The notes beneath the pieces were generated by a model that was given only the letters and a program-made list of their open reading frames with translations, ran no database searches and was not told the origin of the DNA. The translations under genes and the position numbers were made by a program. 64,000 nucleotides of DNA from Neocallimastix lanati (nom. inval.) (lineage: Eukaryota > Neocallimastigomycota > Neocallimastigomycetes > Neocallimastigales > Neocallimastigaceae), in the NCBI GenBank assembly GCA_016946835.1, contig JACVTC010000190.1, forward strand, positions 1 to 64,000. Direction: 5' to 3'. The first letter of the stretch is position 1; the number at the start of each line of letters is the position of its first letter. Below, in pieces: positions 38,572 to 51,540 of this stretch.

Positions 38572-38590
38572 GCTCAACTGAGACTCTTAA
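38572..38590 (-). promoter_or_regulatory. Primer-binding site of half-tRNA(Lys) type
   Basis: The plus strand reads GCTCAACTGAGACTCTTAA, which is tRNA-like from the D arm to the anticodon loop (ACTCTTAA contains CTT, the Lys anticodon). It lies directly next to the LTR at 38591-38801, in the position of a copia primer site read on the minus strand. Confidence 0.55.
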
Positions 38591-38801
38591 ACTTTTAGAA
38601 ATAAGAATCTTCTTTATTATATGAAAATATTAGAATCATATTTTTTAAAATAATAATGTACATTTTTATATTATTTATAGTTAACAAAATATGTAACTTA
38701 TTATTATTATTGGTCACATATTTTACATGAATATATTAAAATATATATTATTTCTCCTTAAATTAATATAATTATAAAATTTTATATTTATATTTTTAAC
38801 A
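38591..38801 (-). mobile_element. Copia-superfamily LTR, 5' LTR position, old
   Basis: It ends TTTTTAACA (TGTTAAAAA in element sense) and begins next to a half-tRNA primer site on its left, so the interior lay to the left. It is about 70-75% similar to 30549-30757. No exact target duplication was found, so pairing of the two LTRs is plausible but unproven. Confidence 0.55.
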
Positions 38802-39043
38802 ATTAATAAATAATTAATATTTGTTACATTTACAAAGAACTCAATAAACCCTTGGGATCAATAGTTCTGAGTTCGATTCCACCTTAACACCAAAAATAAC
38901 CCATTTGAGAGCCTAATAGTCATACTTAGTAAATATTTTAATTAATTCTTTTATTATTATATATTATTCTTGTTATTAATATATTTATCAAATACACGTA
39001 ATACTTCGTAAATATTAAATAAATATAATAATTTAAAACCTAA
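38802..39043. other. Spacer with an isolated B-box-like sequence
   Basis: AT-rich. Around 38868-38880, GAGTTCGATTCCACC resembles a tRNA T-arm (B box), but no A box or cloverleaf can be fitted. Nothing else is recognised. Confidence 0.4.
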
Positions 39044-39325
39044 CCCTAAATAGAGCAAGTCATCGTCTACACTAAGATTGTGCTTCACAATTGTACGTAT
39101 ACATGCCTGAGGAGGGGTGATTCCTGCGTAATGTAAATTCTCATTAGTTTATGTATTCTCGGGATCATCACGTGTTAGGATAGATTTCCTAATTTGGAGA
39201 AAGGTTATGTAGTACAATAATATTAACGTTATAGTGTATGTGGTTGTGGCATGTCGTATCCAACATCTCCAAATCTTGTGGTTAGGATAATATGATCAGA
39301 TTTACAAGGGAAAGTCTAAAAAAAA
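39044..39325. other. Second unidentified G+C-richer patch
   Basis: About 280 bases with noticeably higher G+C than the surroundings start at AACCTAACCCTAAATAGAGC. No open frame of useful length and no RNA gene recognised. It adjoins the dispersed repeat at 39331. Confidence 0.35.
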
Positions 39326-39330
39326 AAATT

Positions 39331-39470
39331 ACGTATTTACATAACATAAAATTTATGTTATAAATTTTATGTTTAAATTAATTTTATGTGTTTTATATAA
39401 TTAATGATTTTACATAAATTTATATTATATCACGTTATTTCTAGATTATTTTATAAATCATATGATAATT
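39331..39470. repeat. Dispersed repeat copy
   Basis: About 85-90% similar to 10306-10445 over 140 bases (ACATAACATAAAATTTATGT, TTATATTATATCACGTTATT) and related to 19249-19352. Unclassified. Confidence 0.65.
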
Positions 39471-39475
39471 ATTCT

Positions 39476-40325
39476 GATATAAGGGACTTTTATGTGCTAT
39501 ATTTTAATTATAATAATATAGTTATATCTTTATTTAATTTATTATTACTTTTCCTAAAAACTAAAAACCCCTTTCTAAATTAATTTTATTAGAAATTGGT
39601 TATTATTAAGAAATTACATTTTAAAATTATAAAATTTAATAATATGAAATACATATAATATAAAATATATATATAAAAATATAATATCTATATTTAAATA
39701 ATAAATGTATATTATATGTAAAATATAAAATAAATATAAAATAATACATAATAATATATTATATAATATAATAAAAATCCTATTAAAGTTAAATATAAGA
39801 GTATTATTATATTTTAATATAATAATATATAATTATAAAATAAATATATAATTTAATATATTATAAAATAATATGTAATTTAATATATATTATAATAGTA
39901 ATTATAATATAATAATGAATAATTAATAATATATTATAAAAATTATTATCAAAAGATATAAATTTAATATTTAATAATTATTATTAAATATACAAATATG
40001 TTACTACACATATTTGTTTTAGATCAATTCCATTATTTAAGGGACTTTTATAACTATATTTTAATTATAATAATATAGTTATATCTTTATTTAATTTATT
40101 ATTACTTTTCCTAAATAATTAAAAATACCTTTTCTAAAATAATTTTATTAGAAATTGGTTATTATAAGGAAATTACATTTTAAAACTATAATAATATAAA
40201 ATTCATTTTAAACATATAATATAAATTATATATATATAATATCAATATTTAAATAATAAATGTATATTATATGTAAGAATATAAAATAAATATAAAATTA
40301 TACATAATAATAAATTATATAATAT
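39476..40325. repeat. Tandem duplication, about 560-bp unit; second unit split by the LTR element
   Basis: Unit 1 runs about 39476-40035. Unit 2 begins at about 40036 with the same AAGGGACTTTTAT...TATAATAATATAGTTATATC phrase and continues to 40325, where the LTR element at 40326-51903 interrupts it. The rest of unit 2 resumes at 51904 (AAAGTTAAATATAAG... to TATTTGTTTTAG). Unit 1 is therefore a paralogous empty site. No coding sequence. Confidence 0.75.
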
Positions 40326-40561
40326 TGTTAAAATATAAATATTGAAGTTTTGTATATATATAATATTAAGGAGTTTTGTAATATATTTTAATATATATTT
40401 TCAAGTATAAGACCAATAATATATTTGTGTAACCTTAATAAAATAACTATAAATATTTTATAATATAAATCTCTTCAACAATAACTCCTTTTAATAAAAT
40501 AGACGAAATTAGATTCTCACATTTTTAAAACATAATCAAAGGAGATTTCTTATATTTAACA
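40326..40561 (+). repeat. 5' LTR of the non-autonomous element
   Basis: 236 bp, TG...CA. It includes the undisturbed sequence CTCTTCAACAATAACTCC, which is the empty-site version of the copia insertion point in the 3' LTR. Confidence 0.8.
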
Positions 40562-40610
40562 GATTAAGAGTCTCAATCTCACCAAATTGAGCGAAAAAGC
40601 TAAGTTAAGT
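40562..40610 (+). promoter_or_regulatory. Primer-binding site matching the 5' half of a Lys tRNA
   Basis: GATTAAGAGTCTCAATCTCA and the following bases are the complement of a tRNA 5' half: D-arm-like GCTCAATTTGG, anticodon stem, then GACTCTTAATC with the CTT anticodon. The site starts immediately after the LTR. Known precedent: Drosophila copia primes from a tRNA half cut in the anticodon loop. Confidence 0.6.
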
Positions 40611-41179
40611 AAAATAATAAATAATATTACTTATAATATTTATAATATTATTAATCTCTATTTTATTTTAAATATATAATATTAAAATTATAATAAATTA
40701 ACATTCAATTTTAAAATTATAATAAATTATCATTCAATAATAAAATAAACAAAAATAAACTTCTTTAAATAAACAAAAATAAATTTCTTAAAATAAATAA
40801 ACTCTTTATCTAATAAATAAATTCAAATGAAATATATAATTCTTATATTAATATAAGTATTAATTGTGTTCTTTTTAAAATTCATAATTTTGAAATGCAT
40901 TATTAATATAAAATAAAATGAAGTAAATATTTTTAAAAATAAATAAATAAATAAATAAATTATTATAATAAATAAAAATAAAAAGAGATATATAAATAAA
41001 TCTTTATATTAAGAATAATCTAAAATTTAAATTAAATATTTTATTAAGAAATAATATAAAAAAAAAAAATAAAATACAATCAATCTTCCCATTATACAAT
41101 AAATAAATTAACTAATAATTAATTAAATATATTTAAATAAAAATTATTAATGTTGTCATTTAAAAATAAATTAAATGAG

Positions 41180-41430
41180 AATAGTCAACTAATAACTATT
41201 TGTAAAATGAATAAAAATAAATGACAGTTAAATAGTGTTATTAAGTTGAAAAATAATAATAAAACAATAGTCAACCATTTTGGGTTGAAAATAATTGTAT
41301 AATAAGATGAAATAATAAATTATGTTATAATATGTTAAGTTGAAAATATACAATTTAATAGTCAACTAACATATTTATAAAATAAAAAAGGCCTTAATAG
41401 TCAACTAAATAATTAAGTTGAAAATATTAC
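41180..41430 (+). repeat. Dispersed short motif pair in element interior
   Basis: AATAGTCAAC recurs at about 41182, 41268, 41353 and 41397, and AAGTTGAAAAT-type strings recur between them (about 41247, 41293, 41337, 41418). The two motifs are partly complementary (GTCAAC/GTTGAA), so small stems are possible. Confidence 0.5.
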
Positions 41431-41619
41431 GATAATATTATTTAATTAAAATATTGTATTAATGGGAAAGATATAATTAATAAGTAAAAGAAAATTAGCA
41501 ATAAAATAAATCAAGATTTAAAAAAAATTAAGATAAAAAATAAAAATTATATACAAAAATATTTACTTCATAAATTAATATATGACTTAATTTAAATTCC
41601 TTTAAGTATTATAGTGATT

Positions 41620-43070
41620 TTATGTATTGTCATTATCATTAATCAAATATTTAGAACCATTGGCTTCAATTTTCCAACCAATGTAGCAGGAATACTTATT
41701 GTGAGTGTGATTATTATTATTGGAAAGAGAAACTTAAAGAAGTCTATTATGGTCTCCATTTTAAAATGGATTAATCCTGTGGTTGAATTTATTATGAATT
41801 GAATGGTATACAAAAAAAAAAAAAACAAGGCCATAGTGATAAACGAAATGGAAAAGGAAATAGATATTAAAATAATTCTAATACTACCACTACTACTACT
41901 ACTACTACTAACACTAATTGTAATAATAGTATATTGAAACAAATATAAAGGATAAAATAACATAAATTAAATAAGTACTAATTTATATAATAATTATAAT
42001 TTAAATCAAAGTTCAACTTCAAAATTAGACAAACAAACAATTTTAAATTTAATCAAAATGCAAACCACTTACAGAATCAATTATGGCTTCGTTCTCATTG
42101 TAGGACGGATCCAAATAACGTCGATCATGTACAATTCCCATTTGAAACTGAAAATGCAAAAAATTAATACAACAAAAGATCTTAGATAATGTGATCATCG
42201 CTCAAAAGATCAAAGAACAAAATCAAGAATTAGCTCATTTTTTTTGCAAATATTGATGAAAAAAAGAAAAATAAATGAAGAATTAGAAAACAAGAACAAT
42301 GTTTTGCTTTCTCCAATTGATTTAGATTTAATATCCAATAATTCAAGTAATTTATTATTAAAAAATAGTATAAATGTAAACAATAATTTATATATTAATC
42401 CAAATGTAAACATTAACAATATCATAAGTAGTCCAATTAATCCAAAAGTGACCAGTAAAGAAAGCAACAACACTATCAACAAATGGTATAAATAAATACA
42501 TTGAATTAATTCCATCTTTATCATAGAGAGCACCAGAACAACTAGCCTTAATATTATTATATTTTAATAACTCTTTAAGAGCTTTAGAATCAGAAATAGT
42601 AAGTTCATAATGACTAATTGGAGTAAGAATATCTTTATAATCAGTTGAGGAATTTGGAACATCAAAGATTATATCTTTACACTTCATTTGAATTTATTCT
42701 GTTAATTATTACCTTCAGAATTTAATTGAGAACCTACAGTAGATTTAACTTGAGTAATATCAGCAAAATCTTTGAAGTATCTGGTTCTGAATTTAAATAT
42801 GCTACTCTAAAATTATTCTTTTTTTGATAATTTTCAATTTGTATTTTAAGTTCAGCAAGAAAAATTTGATGAATAATAAAATTAAATAGAACATCATTTT
42901 CTAAATAAACTGAATTAATAGGTAATGTAACGAAATAGTAGAGAATGCTATAACTATCTAAATTGTTTGAATAATAGAAATTTTTGTTCCTTCAGTAATA
43001 ATGTTTTCATTTTAATTTGAAATTCCAGAATATTTGTTATAAATATTCTTAAAGATAAAAACAAATAATC
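41620..43070 (-). pseudogene. Host-like membrane-protein gene fragments (minus strand) inside the LTR element
   Basis: Several minus-strand frames read as a real membrane protein rather than retroelement sequence. There is a soluble block around KALKELLKYNNIKASCSGAL (about 42520-42580), hydrophobic blocks such as LLVTFGLIGLLMILLMFTFG (about 42415-42475) and ISFITMALFFFFLYTIQFII (about 41800-41860), and a charged segment ELKIQIENYQKKNNFRVAYL (about 42790-42860). An (ACT)n repeat lies at about 41882-41913. Broken in several places. A multi-pass receptor or transporter is possible; I do not recognise the family. Confidence 0.45.
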
Positions 43071-43089
43071 TTTAATATATCTGAAATAA

Positions 43090-44236
43090 TATTATGAAAT
43101 AAAAAAAAAACAAAACTAATGGAGATAATATTGTCAACAATAATGATAATAACAATAATAATAGCAATAATAATGGTTAAATCGGTAATAATAAATCAAA
43201 AATTTTAGCAAATGAAAGTACAGCCGATATTACAACTGAAGAAACAAATAATGCTGTTATTATCTCTTTGTATGGTACAAGTGTATTTGCCTTAGTTACT
43301 ATTATTGGATTTATCCTAATAAAAAAAAAAGGCATTTATGTAAAACGGTAACATCGATATTTCATACAGTTCATTAAATTATGTTAGTCCAAAACCAAAC
43401 TATCCAGTAGGTGGATTGCACGATAATTTGACTAATTCAAATAATGACTTTAAACGTAATTATCAGTTAAGATTTTACAAATTATCAATCTCAAGTTAGT
43501 TATTCAATTTCCTTAAGTGATGGTTCATGTGTCAACATGGAATAAAATTCTGATGTTTTCTAAACCACTGAAAATACTCCAGTTCCATGTATATCAAGAG
43601 ATCTACATAGATTTACAAAGAGATTCACCAAAGGAATCCCCACCATATAATAATCAAAAAGATTTACTAATTATTAAACATGTTGATTAAGAAATTGTTA
43701 TTAACTCAGAAATGTTTTTAAGTGAAACCATAAACTCTAACACAATTTCTATTTTTGCTACAACTACTACATTTATTTTAGCTATTAATAAATGTGGTGA
43801 TCTTACCATAGACAACTCTAATATTATTGTTAAAAAGCCAAATACTAATAATAATAAAAAAAAAAAAATCCAACGTCACATCAAGTACTTGCACTTCATG
43901 CAGTACATCTTCATGTTCTTCTTGTAATAATTGATCCTGTTCACACAACGGCTCAGGAACTTGCTGTTGTATTGCAGAGAATCATCAAGATAGACTACAA
44001 CATCTACCGATGAATCATCCTTATATTTCAAGCCATACTATCCGTTCAATTTTGCAAATAACTCAAATATGGGAGATACCACTCGTAGATACTCTGTCAT
44101 TATTGACAATAACAGTAATAAAGATTCCGTTACTTACACCGAAACTAATTATGACGATAGTCGTAGAACGACAAATTATACTGAAACTAATTACAATAGT
44201 CATAGAACAACAGAATATAAGGAAACAGAAGTTTAA
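43090..44236 (+). pseudogene. Host-like single-pass membrane-protein gene fragment (plus strand) inside the LTR element
   Basis: The plus strand shows an Asn-rich linker, then TNNAVIISLYGTSVFALVTI (transmembrane helix, about 43245-43315) followed by Lys residues. Downstream is a tail with SYSSLNYVSPKPNYPVGG (about 43365-43420) and a C-terminal repeat, YTETNYDDSRRTTNYTETNY, ending at a stop near 44234. Broken in several places. The layout (extracellular linker, one helix, repetitive cytoplasmic tail) suits a fungal surface receptor or sensor; no family identified. Confidence 0.45.
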
Positions 44237-44499
44237 TTGAATTATTGGTAGACAATGGATAGATATTTATAATGAAAATAAATTTAGGGAAACACAATTA
44301 TTTTATGTATGTAAAAGTTGAAATAAAAATTTTGTAGAAATAAAGATTTATTAGAATATCTAGTAATACTTGTAATAGATATAAATGAATAGTAATCATA
44401 AAAACGAAACAAAAAAATAATAATTACAGTTTAATGAGTGTAGTTCTTTAAATTTCAAAAAAAAAAAAAAATATAAATATCAAATTAATTTGATTAATT

Positions 44500-44850
44500 T
44501 GTATATGATGAGGAAGATTTTCTATCCATTTGGTATCTTTATCATCCCTTACGATTGTTCAACAACCATATTCAGTCAAGGCTATTTCAACATTAGTCTT
44601 ACTATTAGGATCTTGATAAACAACTCAATCATAATAACGAACTCGGTTAAACTCAATCGGTTGATTGTAAAATGCAATCACCACTTCTATTGCTTGTACA
44701 ATAACATTTATTACTTTTAATATTAACATAACCTTTAATGTCACAGTCATCAGGGTTATCTCTATTGTTTGGAACAAATCTCATACTAGTATGCTTATTT
44801 CTATTATAGCAATCAGAAAAAATACCATTTTAAGTATCTATATCTATGAT
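44500..44850 (-). pseudogene. Host-like cysteine-containing coding fragment (minus strand)
   Basis: The minus strand reads SMRFVPNNRDNPDDCDIKGY and then KSNKCYCTSNRSGDCILQST (about 44685-44810), followed by NVEIALTEYGC and DDKDTKWIENLPHHIQINQI (about 44500-44610) with frame changes. It looks like part of an extracellular domain. Unrecognised; not similar to any retroelement domain. Confidence 0.4.
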
Positions 44851-45289
44851 TTACAATTTATAAACAATCTTTGTAATTATCTTAAATAACTATTTTCTCT
44901 TTGTTGCAAATCAGCCAAATCATTTTACTCGACATATATTATATAGTATTATACTAAAATTATAATATATTAATATTAAACACCTAATATAATGTAAATA
45001 TTATCTAACTATATAAATCTATACTATTTATAGTTTAATCGTCAATATAGACGATACAATTTGATACCAAATTATTTCTGCTGCAACTCTTAATTCAAGT
45101 CTTACTTTTTATGAAGTTAGACTTGAGGGGGAGTGTTAAAATATAAATATTGAAGTTTTGTATATATATAATATTAAGGAGTTTTGTAATATATTTTAAT
45201 ATATATTTTCAAGTAAAAGACCAATAATATATTTGTGTAACCTTAATAAAATAACTATAAATATTTTATAATATAAATCTCTTCAACAA

Positions 45290-45529
45290 TATTAAACACC
45301 AAAAACAAATATTGAGAAAATTAGATATATTTTTAGAATAGCATTTTATATATAATACTTAATATTTAATTTTATTTATCTTTATTTTTTATAATTACAA
45401 AAGTGTATATGTTTTTAACAAGGTTACATTTTATTTCTTTTATAATTTTATTTAAATATAATAATATTCTGATTGGGTAAAATATATTAAAGTCATTATT
45501 AAGTATTTATTTTTTTTTATATTCTAACA
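45290..45529 (-). repeat. 3' LTR of the copia element
   Basis: 240 bp. In element sense it starts TGTTAGAATATA and ends GGTGTTTAATA, so it ends in TA rather than CA. Confidence 0.88.
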
Positions 45530-48500
45530 TTCCTCCTAAAATATGACTTTCCTAAAATGTCATATTTTTATTTATATTATTTCAAATAAAATATAAATCA
45601 TCAATTTTTATTAATAAGGAATTTCTAAATTTATCCATTAATGTCCCATTTAAATACTTCGTAAACCCATCAGCGAGATTATTTTCAGATTTTATATATT
45701 TAAGATAGATTTTATTTTCTTTGACTATTTCTCTTATGTAATGAACCCTAATGTCTACATGTTTAGTTTTTGGGTTGATAGTTTGATTTGTAGCGTTATA
45801 AATAGCTGCTTTATTGTCAACATTTACTTCAATATTTTTAATATTTAAGTTCAATTCTTCGAATAAATTTAAGTACCATATACATTGTTTACCGCATTCA
45901 CTAAGACTGTAATATTCGGACTCGGCTGTTGAAGTCGATATTGATTTTTGTAACTTTGAACACCAGCTTGTTGGTGCACCACCAAATGTTATTAAGAATC
46001 CTGTTGTTGAACGTCTAGTTTCCAAGTCACCTCCGTAATCCGAATCGACATACGCTTTAACATTCGGATTATTTGTGAAATTTATTCCATATTTTTTAGT
46101 TCCTTTTAAATATCTTAATATTCTCATTACGTTATTCCAGTCTTCCATATTTGGTTCCTTTGCCCTTCTAGCTGCTTTTGATACAGAGAAGATAATGTCG
46201 GGTCTTGTACATATACTGAGATATAATAAATTTCCTATTATGCTTCTATATTTTGTTTCATCTACTTTTACCTTCCTAAGATCTTCATTTTCAATTGGAG
46301 TCATAATTCTAAGAGGTGTACAATTTTTCATATTAAACTTAGAAAGTAATTCATCTATATATCTGTGTTGATGTAAAAAGTAACCATTTTTATGTTTTAT
46401 AAATTTTATTCCAATAATATAATCAACATTACCTATATCTTTCATTTTGAACTTTTTCTCAATTAATAATTTTACACTTTCTATTGTTTTCTTTGATCCT
46501 GATATTAAAATATCATCCACATATATAGCTAACATACTTAAAAGTTTTCCTTTATTAAATTTAACGTGCAGACAAGGTTCACTTATAAGTCTTTTATATC
46601 CAATTTTTATTAGATAGCCATTTAATTTATCATTCCACTTGGCACCACTTTGTTTCAGTCCATATATTGCCTTCTTCAATTTCCAAAATTTCTTATTGTA
46701 ATCTTCATGTCCTTTGGGTGGTTTCATATACAAATCTTCATTTAATTCAGCATTTAAATAGGCGGCAGTTATATCTATTTGGTTTATTTCAAAATTGTTC
46801 TGAGTGGCAATCGCTGTAAAGATTCTTATTGAATCCTGTTTTAAGGTAGGTGCAAAGGTTTCTTTATAATCTATGCCGTATTCTTGCGTAAATCCCTTTG
46901 CTACTAATCTTGATTTTCTTTTGATTATTTCTCCATTTGAGTTTCGTTTGAATTTGAAAATCCATCTTGATGATATTAAGTTTGCGTTCTTAGGTATTTT
47001 ATCAATTGTTTCATATACTTTTAGATTTCTCATATTGTCGAGTTCATTATCGACTGATTTTAACCATTCATTTTTATCATTTAAATTAAAGATATCATCA
47101 TAATTATTTGGTTCGCGTAATTCTTTTAATGATTTTTGTTTTTTGTTATTCGAATTTAATATGAAGTTTTCATTTCTTTTTCTTTTTTCCAAATGTATGG
47201 AAGATTCTATGTTAAATAATTTGTTATTCGTTAAGTTATTAATGATTCGTTGTTCATTGTTGTTATCGTTATTATTGTTTGAATTATATCTGTCTATATT
47301 TGAATTATTATGATTGTTTTTATTACTGACAGTGATCATATTGTCGTTTTCATTAATATTATTATTTATTTTGTTATTATTGCTGTTGGTAGTGTTGTTG
47401 TTGCTGTTTGTGTTATCGTTGTTATTAATTTTATTGTTACTTGTGTTATTGTTATTATTATTGTCGTTGTTGTCAATGTTATTATCTTGAGATTCTATAT
47501 TATTATTATAATCTTTGTTTTGATTATTATTAATATTTTTGGTGTTGATATTATTGTTGTTTCTTCTTTTGTTATATGTTCTTTTATTTTTTATTTGAAT
47601 GTTTTTACTTGGTATATTATTTTCATTTATTTGAGTATTATTGTCTAATATTTGAATATTATTTGACTTATTGTTATTATATTGATAATACTGATTATTA
47701 TTGTTAGAATTATTGAAGTCTTTACCGTGATTTATATCATACGTGTTATCATAAAAGTAGGTATTATCATTCCTCCTTATTATATTATTGGAAATAAAAT
47801 TTAAGATGTCATTATCGCAATGAGATAAATGTGAATTTCCTGGTGTAAATTCAAAGAATTCAACATTTCGTGAAATTATAATTTTATTATTTGTTATATC
47901 AAGAATTTTGTATGCTGTGGGATTGTCAACATACCCCAAGAATATGCCAGGAGATGAGTTATTTTGAAATTTGGTGCGGAATAGTTTTGGAACGTAATAA
48001 AAAACTTTACATCCGAAGACACGTATGTTTGAATAATCAACTTTGTTATTGGTTAGAAGTTCATATGGAATTTTATTATTTATCCCTTTATGAGGGATTC
48101 GATTATGAATGTAGTTGGAGGTAGAGACGGCGTCTTCCCAAAATTGTAAGCTAAGTTTAGGGTCATTTAACATTGACTTTGCAGAATTGATTATAGTGCC
48201 GTTGAATCGTTCAATCCTACCATTTTGTTGTGGGTGGTAGGGAACAGTAAATTGATGTTGTATTCCAAAGTCAATGCAGAATTGTTTGAAATTTTTGTTG
48301 TTAAATTCGGTACCATTATCTGTACGGATATATTGAATTCTTTTGTTAAATTGATTTTTTATTTTATTAAACCAATTAAGGAAGTGATAAAAAGTTTCTG
48401 ATTTACTCTTCATAAAGAGAGTCCACCCAAATCTTGAATGGTCATCCAAAATGGTTAAGATATATTTATTGTCATAGATAGAGTTTTGTATTGGACCTAT

Positions 48501-50804
48501 AAGATCCATGTGTATGAGTTGAAATATATTTTTGGTTCTATTATGTGATGATTTGAAGGGCTTATTTTTAAGTTTTGAATAACTACAAATAGGGCACTTT
48601 GAGTTTATGTTGATTTTTAAAATTTTATTTTTGATACTATTGATATTAAAATGGGCAAAACGACGATGCCATAAATTTAGTTTATCAATTGATTTTAAAT
48701 GTGTATAATTGATTTCAACCAAATTATTATTATGTTGGTTGTTTTGAAAATTTAACGGTTGAGTTGAAATCCAAAATTTAAATGTGTTAGATTGGTTCGA
48801 TTTAATTGATAATATTCTTTGATTGTGTTCGTCATAAATTAGTGCGTATGATTTATTATTAGTATTATTGAAAATTATTTTGTATCCTTGTTGTGTAAGA
48901 TTTCCAATTGATAATAAATTTTTATTTATTTTTGGTGAGTAATAAACATTCTTAATGATTATTTTGTGATTACTAATGTATCCTATGAGATCCCCTTTAA
49001 ATTGTGTTGATATAACTTGATTATTAGCTAAATAAACTTTGTCATTGCACTTTTGAATATTATGTAATTTATTTAAATACCAGTAATATTTATTGATGCG
49101 CCGGAGTCCAATATCCAACACATCATTTCTTTTTGTTTATTTTCTTCGTTTTGTTTATTTACTTCGGAAAAATTAATATCAAGGTTTTCTTGAGAATTGT
49201 AATCCTTGGTAAAAGAATCGGCATAGCTTGTATCGTACCTTTCTTTTTCCATGAAATTTGTATAATTTCTACGTTTATTAAATTTTCTTTTAAAATTATT
49301 TCTTCTTCTTTTGAAAATTTTTCTTCTTTTGTTATTATTTTTATCATCTCTTCTAATTTTACAGTCATAAAAGAAATGGCCCCATTTACCACAGTAATTA
49401 CATCTACCATTTTTGGTCTTTTTAGTAGATGTTTTTATTTTAGTAAGTTTTTTCTTATTTGCATTAATGTTAGTATTATTTTCTATTGAAAATATATTTT
49501 TATTATTTTGATTATTTGTTAAGGATTCTTTTAAGTTTGAAGAGATTATTTCAGTCAATACATCTTTAACATATTCACTGCATTTATTCCAATCATTTTT
49601 AAATTGAAACACATCAATCCAACGGAGTTCTTCTGGGAGGCTTCTGTTAAGGATGCCTACTTTAACACTTGATTCAATGTCATTATCTATTTTCTCGAGT
49701 TCATCAAGTGTGTTCTGTAGTTCAGCAATAAATATATTAATGTCCACTTCTGTGTTATACTTCAAATTATCGAGTTTGGTTTTAAGTTCTAATTTACGCG
49801 TGTTGATGTTTTTGGTAAAGGATCTTTTTAGGATCTTCCACAATTCAAAGGCGGTTTTATTTGATCCTTGCACAATGTCTTGTGTTTTTTCTCCAATACT
49901 GTTTAGGACGATCCATTTTGTTGTGATATCGTTATTGATATCAACTACATTGGTGTTTTTGTCATACACCAATGTGTCATCAAATTCATCTTCGATATAT
50001 TCAGATAGGTCATCTTGTATATCTCTCTTCCTTAATTTCTTAACTTTTTCTTTGGTGATATAGCCAACTAGGTTGTTAATTGATAATAGATGAAGGATTT
50101 TGGTTCTCCATCTATTATAGTTTTCAATATTTAATTCAACTACTCTGTTAAAATTTTCAGAGTAGTTAAATTTAATTGTTGGCCTGATGTCAATGGGTTC
50201 TTCAATGGTAATTACTTCATTTCTATTGTTTCTTCTTGTGTTAGCCATTGTGGAGAATTTTAAATTAATTTATTTTTTAATAATTTATTAATATTTTATA
50301 TTATGCGAATATTTTTTTTTTTTTTTTTTTTTTTTAAAATTTTAAAGAATAATTGATGAGGGATATGTTGTATGTCTGGATTGTTTATTTATACATATTC
50401 AATATATTGATTAAATCCTTATTCTATTTTCATTAAATAAATGTAAATTGAAATATATATTGTTTAATATTTCCTTAATAATTTATAATGAACTTTAATA
50501 ATATATATTTTTTGATATTTGGTTAAGTTATATTTATTACTTAATAAAAAAAAAAAAAAAAAAAAAGGCTATAAAATAATATATTTCAGAATTATGATTG
50601 GTTTCTATTTTTATCTTATTTTTTAATGTAATATTTTTCATTATGCCATTTGAAATTAATTTAATTAAACATTTATATTATTGGTTTTTTATGTTTGAAA
50701 AAGGTATTTATACTTGATTTACATTTATTAATATTGGAATTAAAAATATATATGTTTTTTTTTTTTTTTTTTAATTTTATTGTTAATAATTGACAATAAT
50801 ATTT

Positions 50805-51110
50805 TCAGTTCAAATTAATTATTTGACTGACCATATGATTTTCAGTTCAAATTAATTATTTGACTGACCATATGATTTTCAGTTCAAATTAATTATTTGA
50901 CTGACCATATGATTTTCAGTTCAAATTAATTATTTGACTGACCATATGATTTTCAGTTCAAATTAATTATTTGACTGACCATATGATTTTCAGTTCAAAT
51001 TAATTATTTGACTGACCATATGATTTTCAGTTCAAATTAATTATTTGACTGACCATATGATTTTCAGTTCAAATTAATTATTTGACTGACCATATGATTT
51101 TCAGTTCAAA
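50805..51110 (-). repeat. 37-bp minisatellite in copia leader, about 8 copies
   Basis: The unit contains CAGTTCAAATTAATTATTTG and GACTGACCATATGATTTT and is repeated about eight times at an exact 37-base step from about 50805. Two degenerate partial copies follow (about 51090-51125 and 51205-51235). TCAAATTAATTATTTGA is a palindrome, so each unit can form a short stem. Confidence 0.9.
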
Positions 51111-51540
51111 TTATAATTGACTGACTATTTTATTATTTTATTTTATTATTAATTTTTTTTTTTTTTTATTTTATTTCAATATAAAATTTTATTGATAATA
51201 CTAATTTTCAGTTCAAATTATAATTGACTGACTATAATATATATGTATATTTTTATATACAATGAATGAATAATGATATTATTAAATTGTATTAATCCCT
51301 CATTAATTTATTTTTTTAAAAATATTTTTAATAATATATTTTGATTCAATTATTATTAAAATAAAAAATTAATTATATAGATTCATAATAAATTAAATTA
51401 TTTCTTTGATAATTCAAAATTAGATGTTATTATTGATAAATATAAAAATGATTTTTAGTATTAAAAATAAGAAAGTGTTAGTTCAATTTATTTATAAGAT
51501 GAATATATTTATATATTAATTATGTAAATTATAACTTAAC

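Noticed and set aside
47310-47648. 112-codon hydrophobic plus-strand frame inside the copia
   Set aside because: It is the antisense shadow of the Asn/Asp-rich linker of the copia polyprotein.
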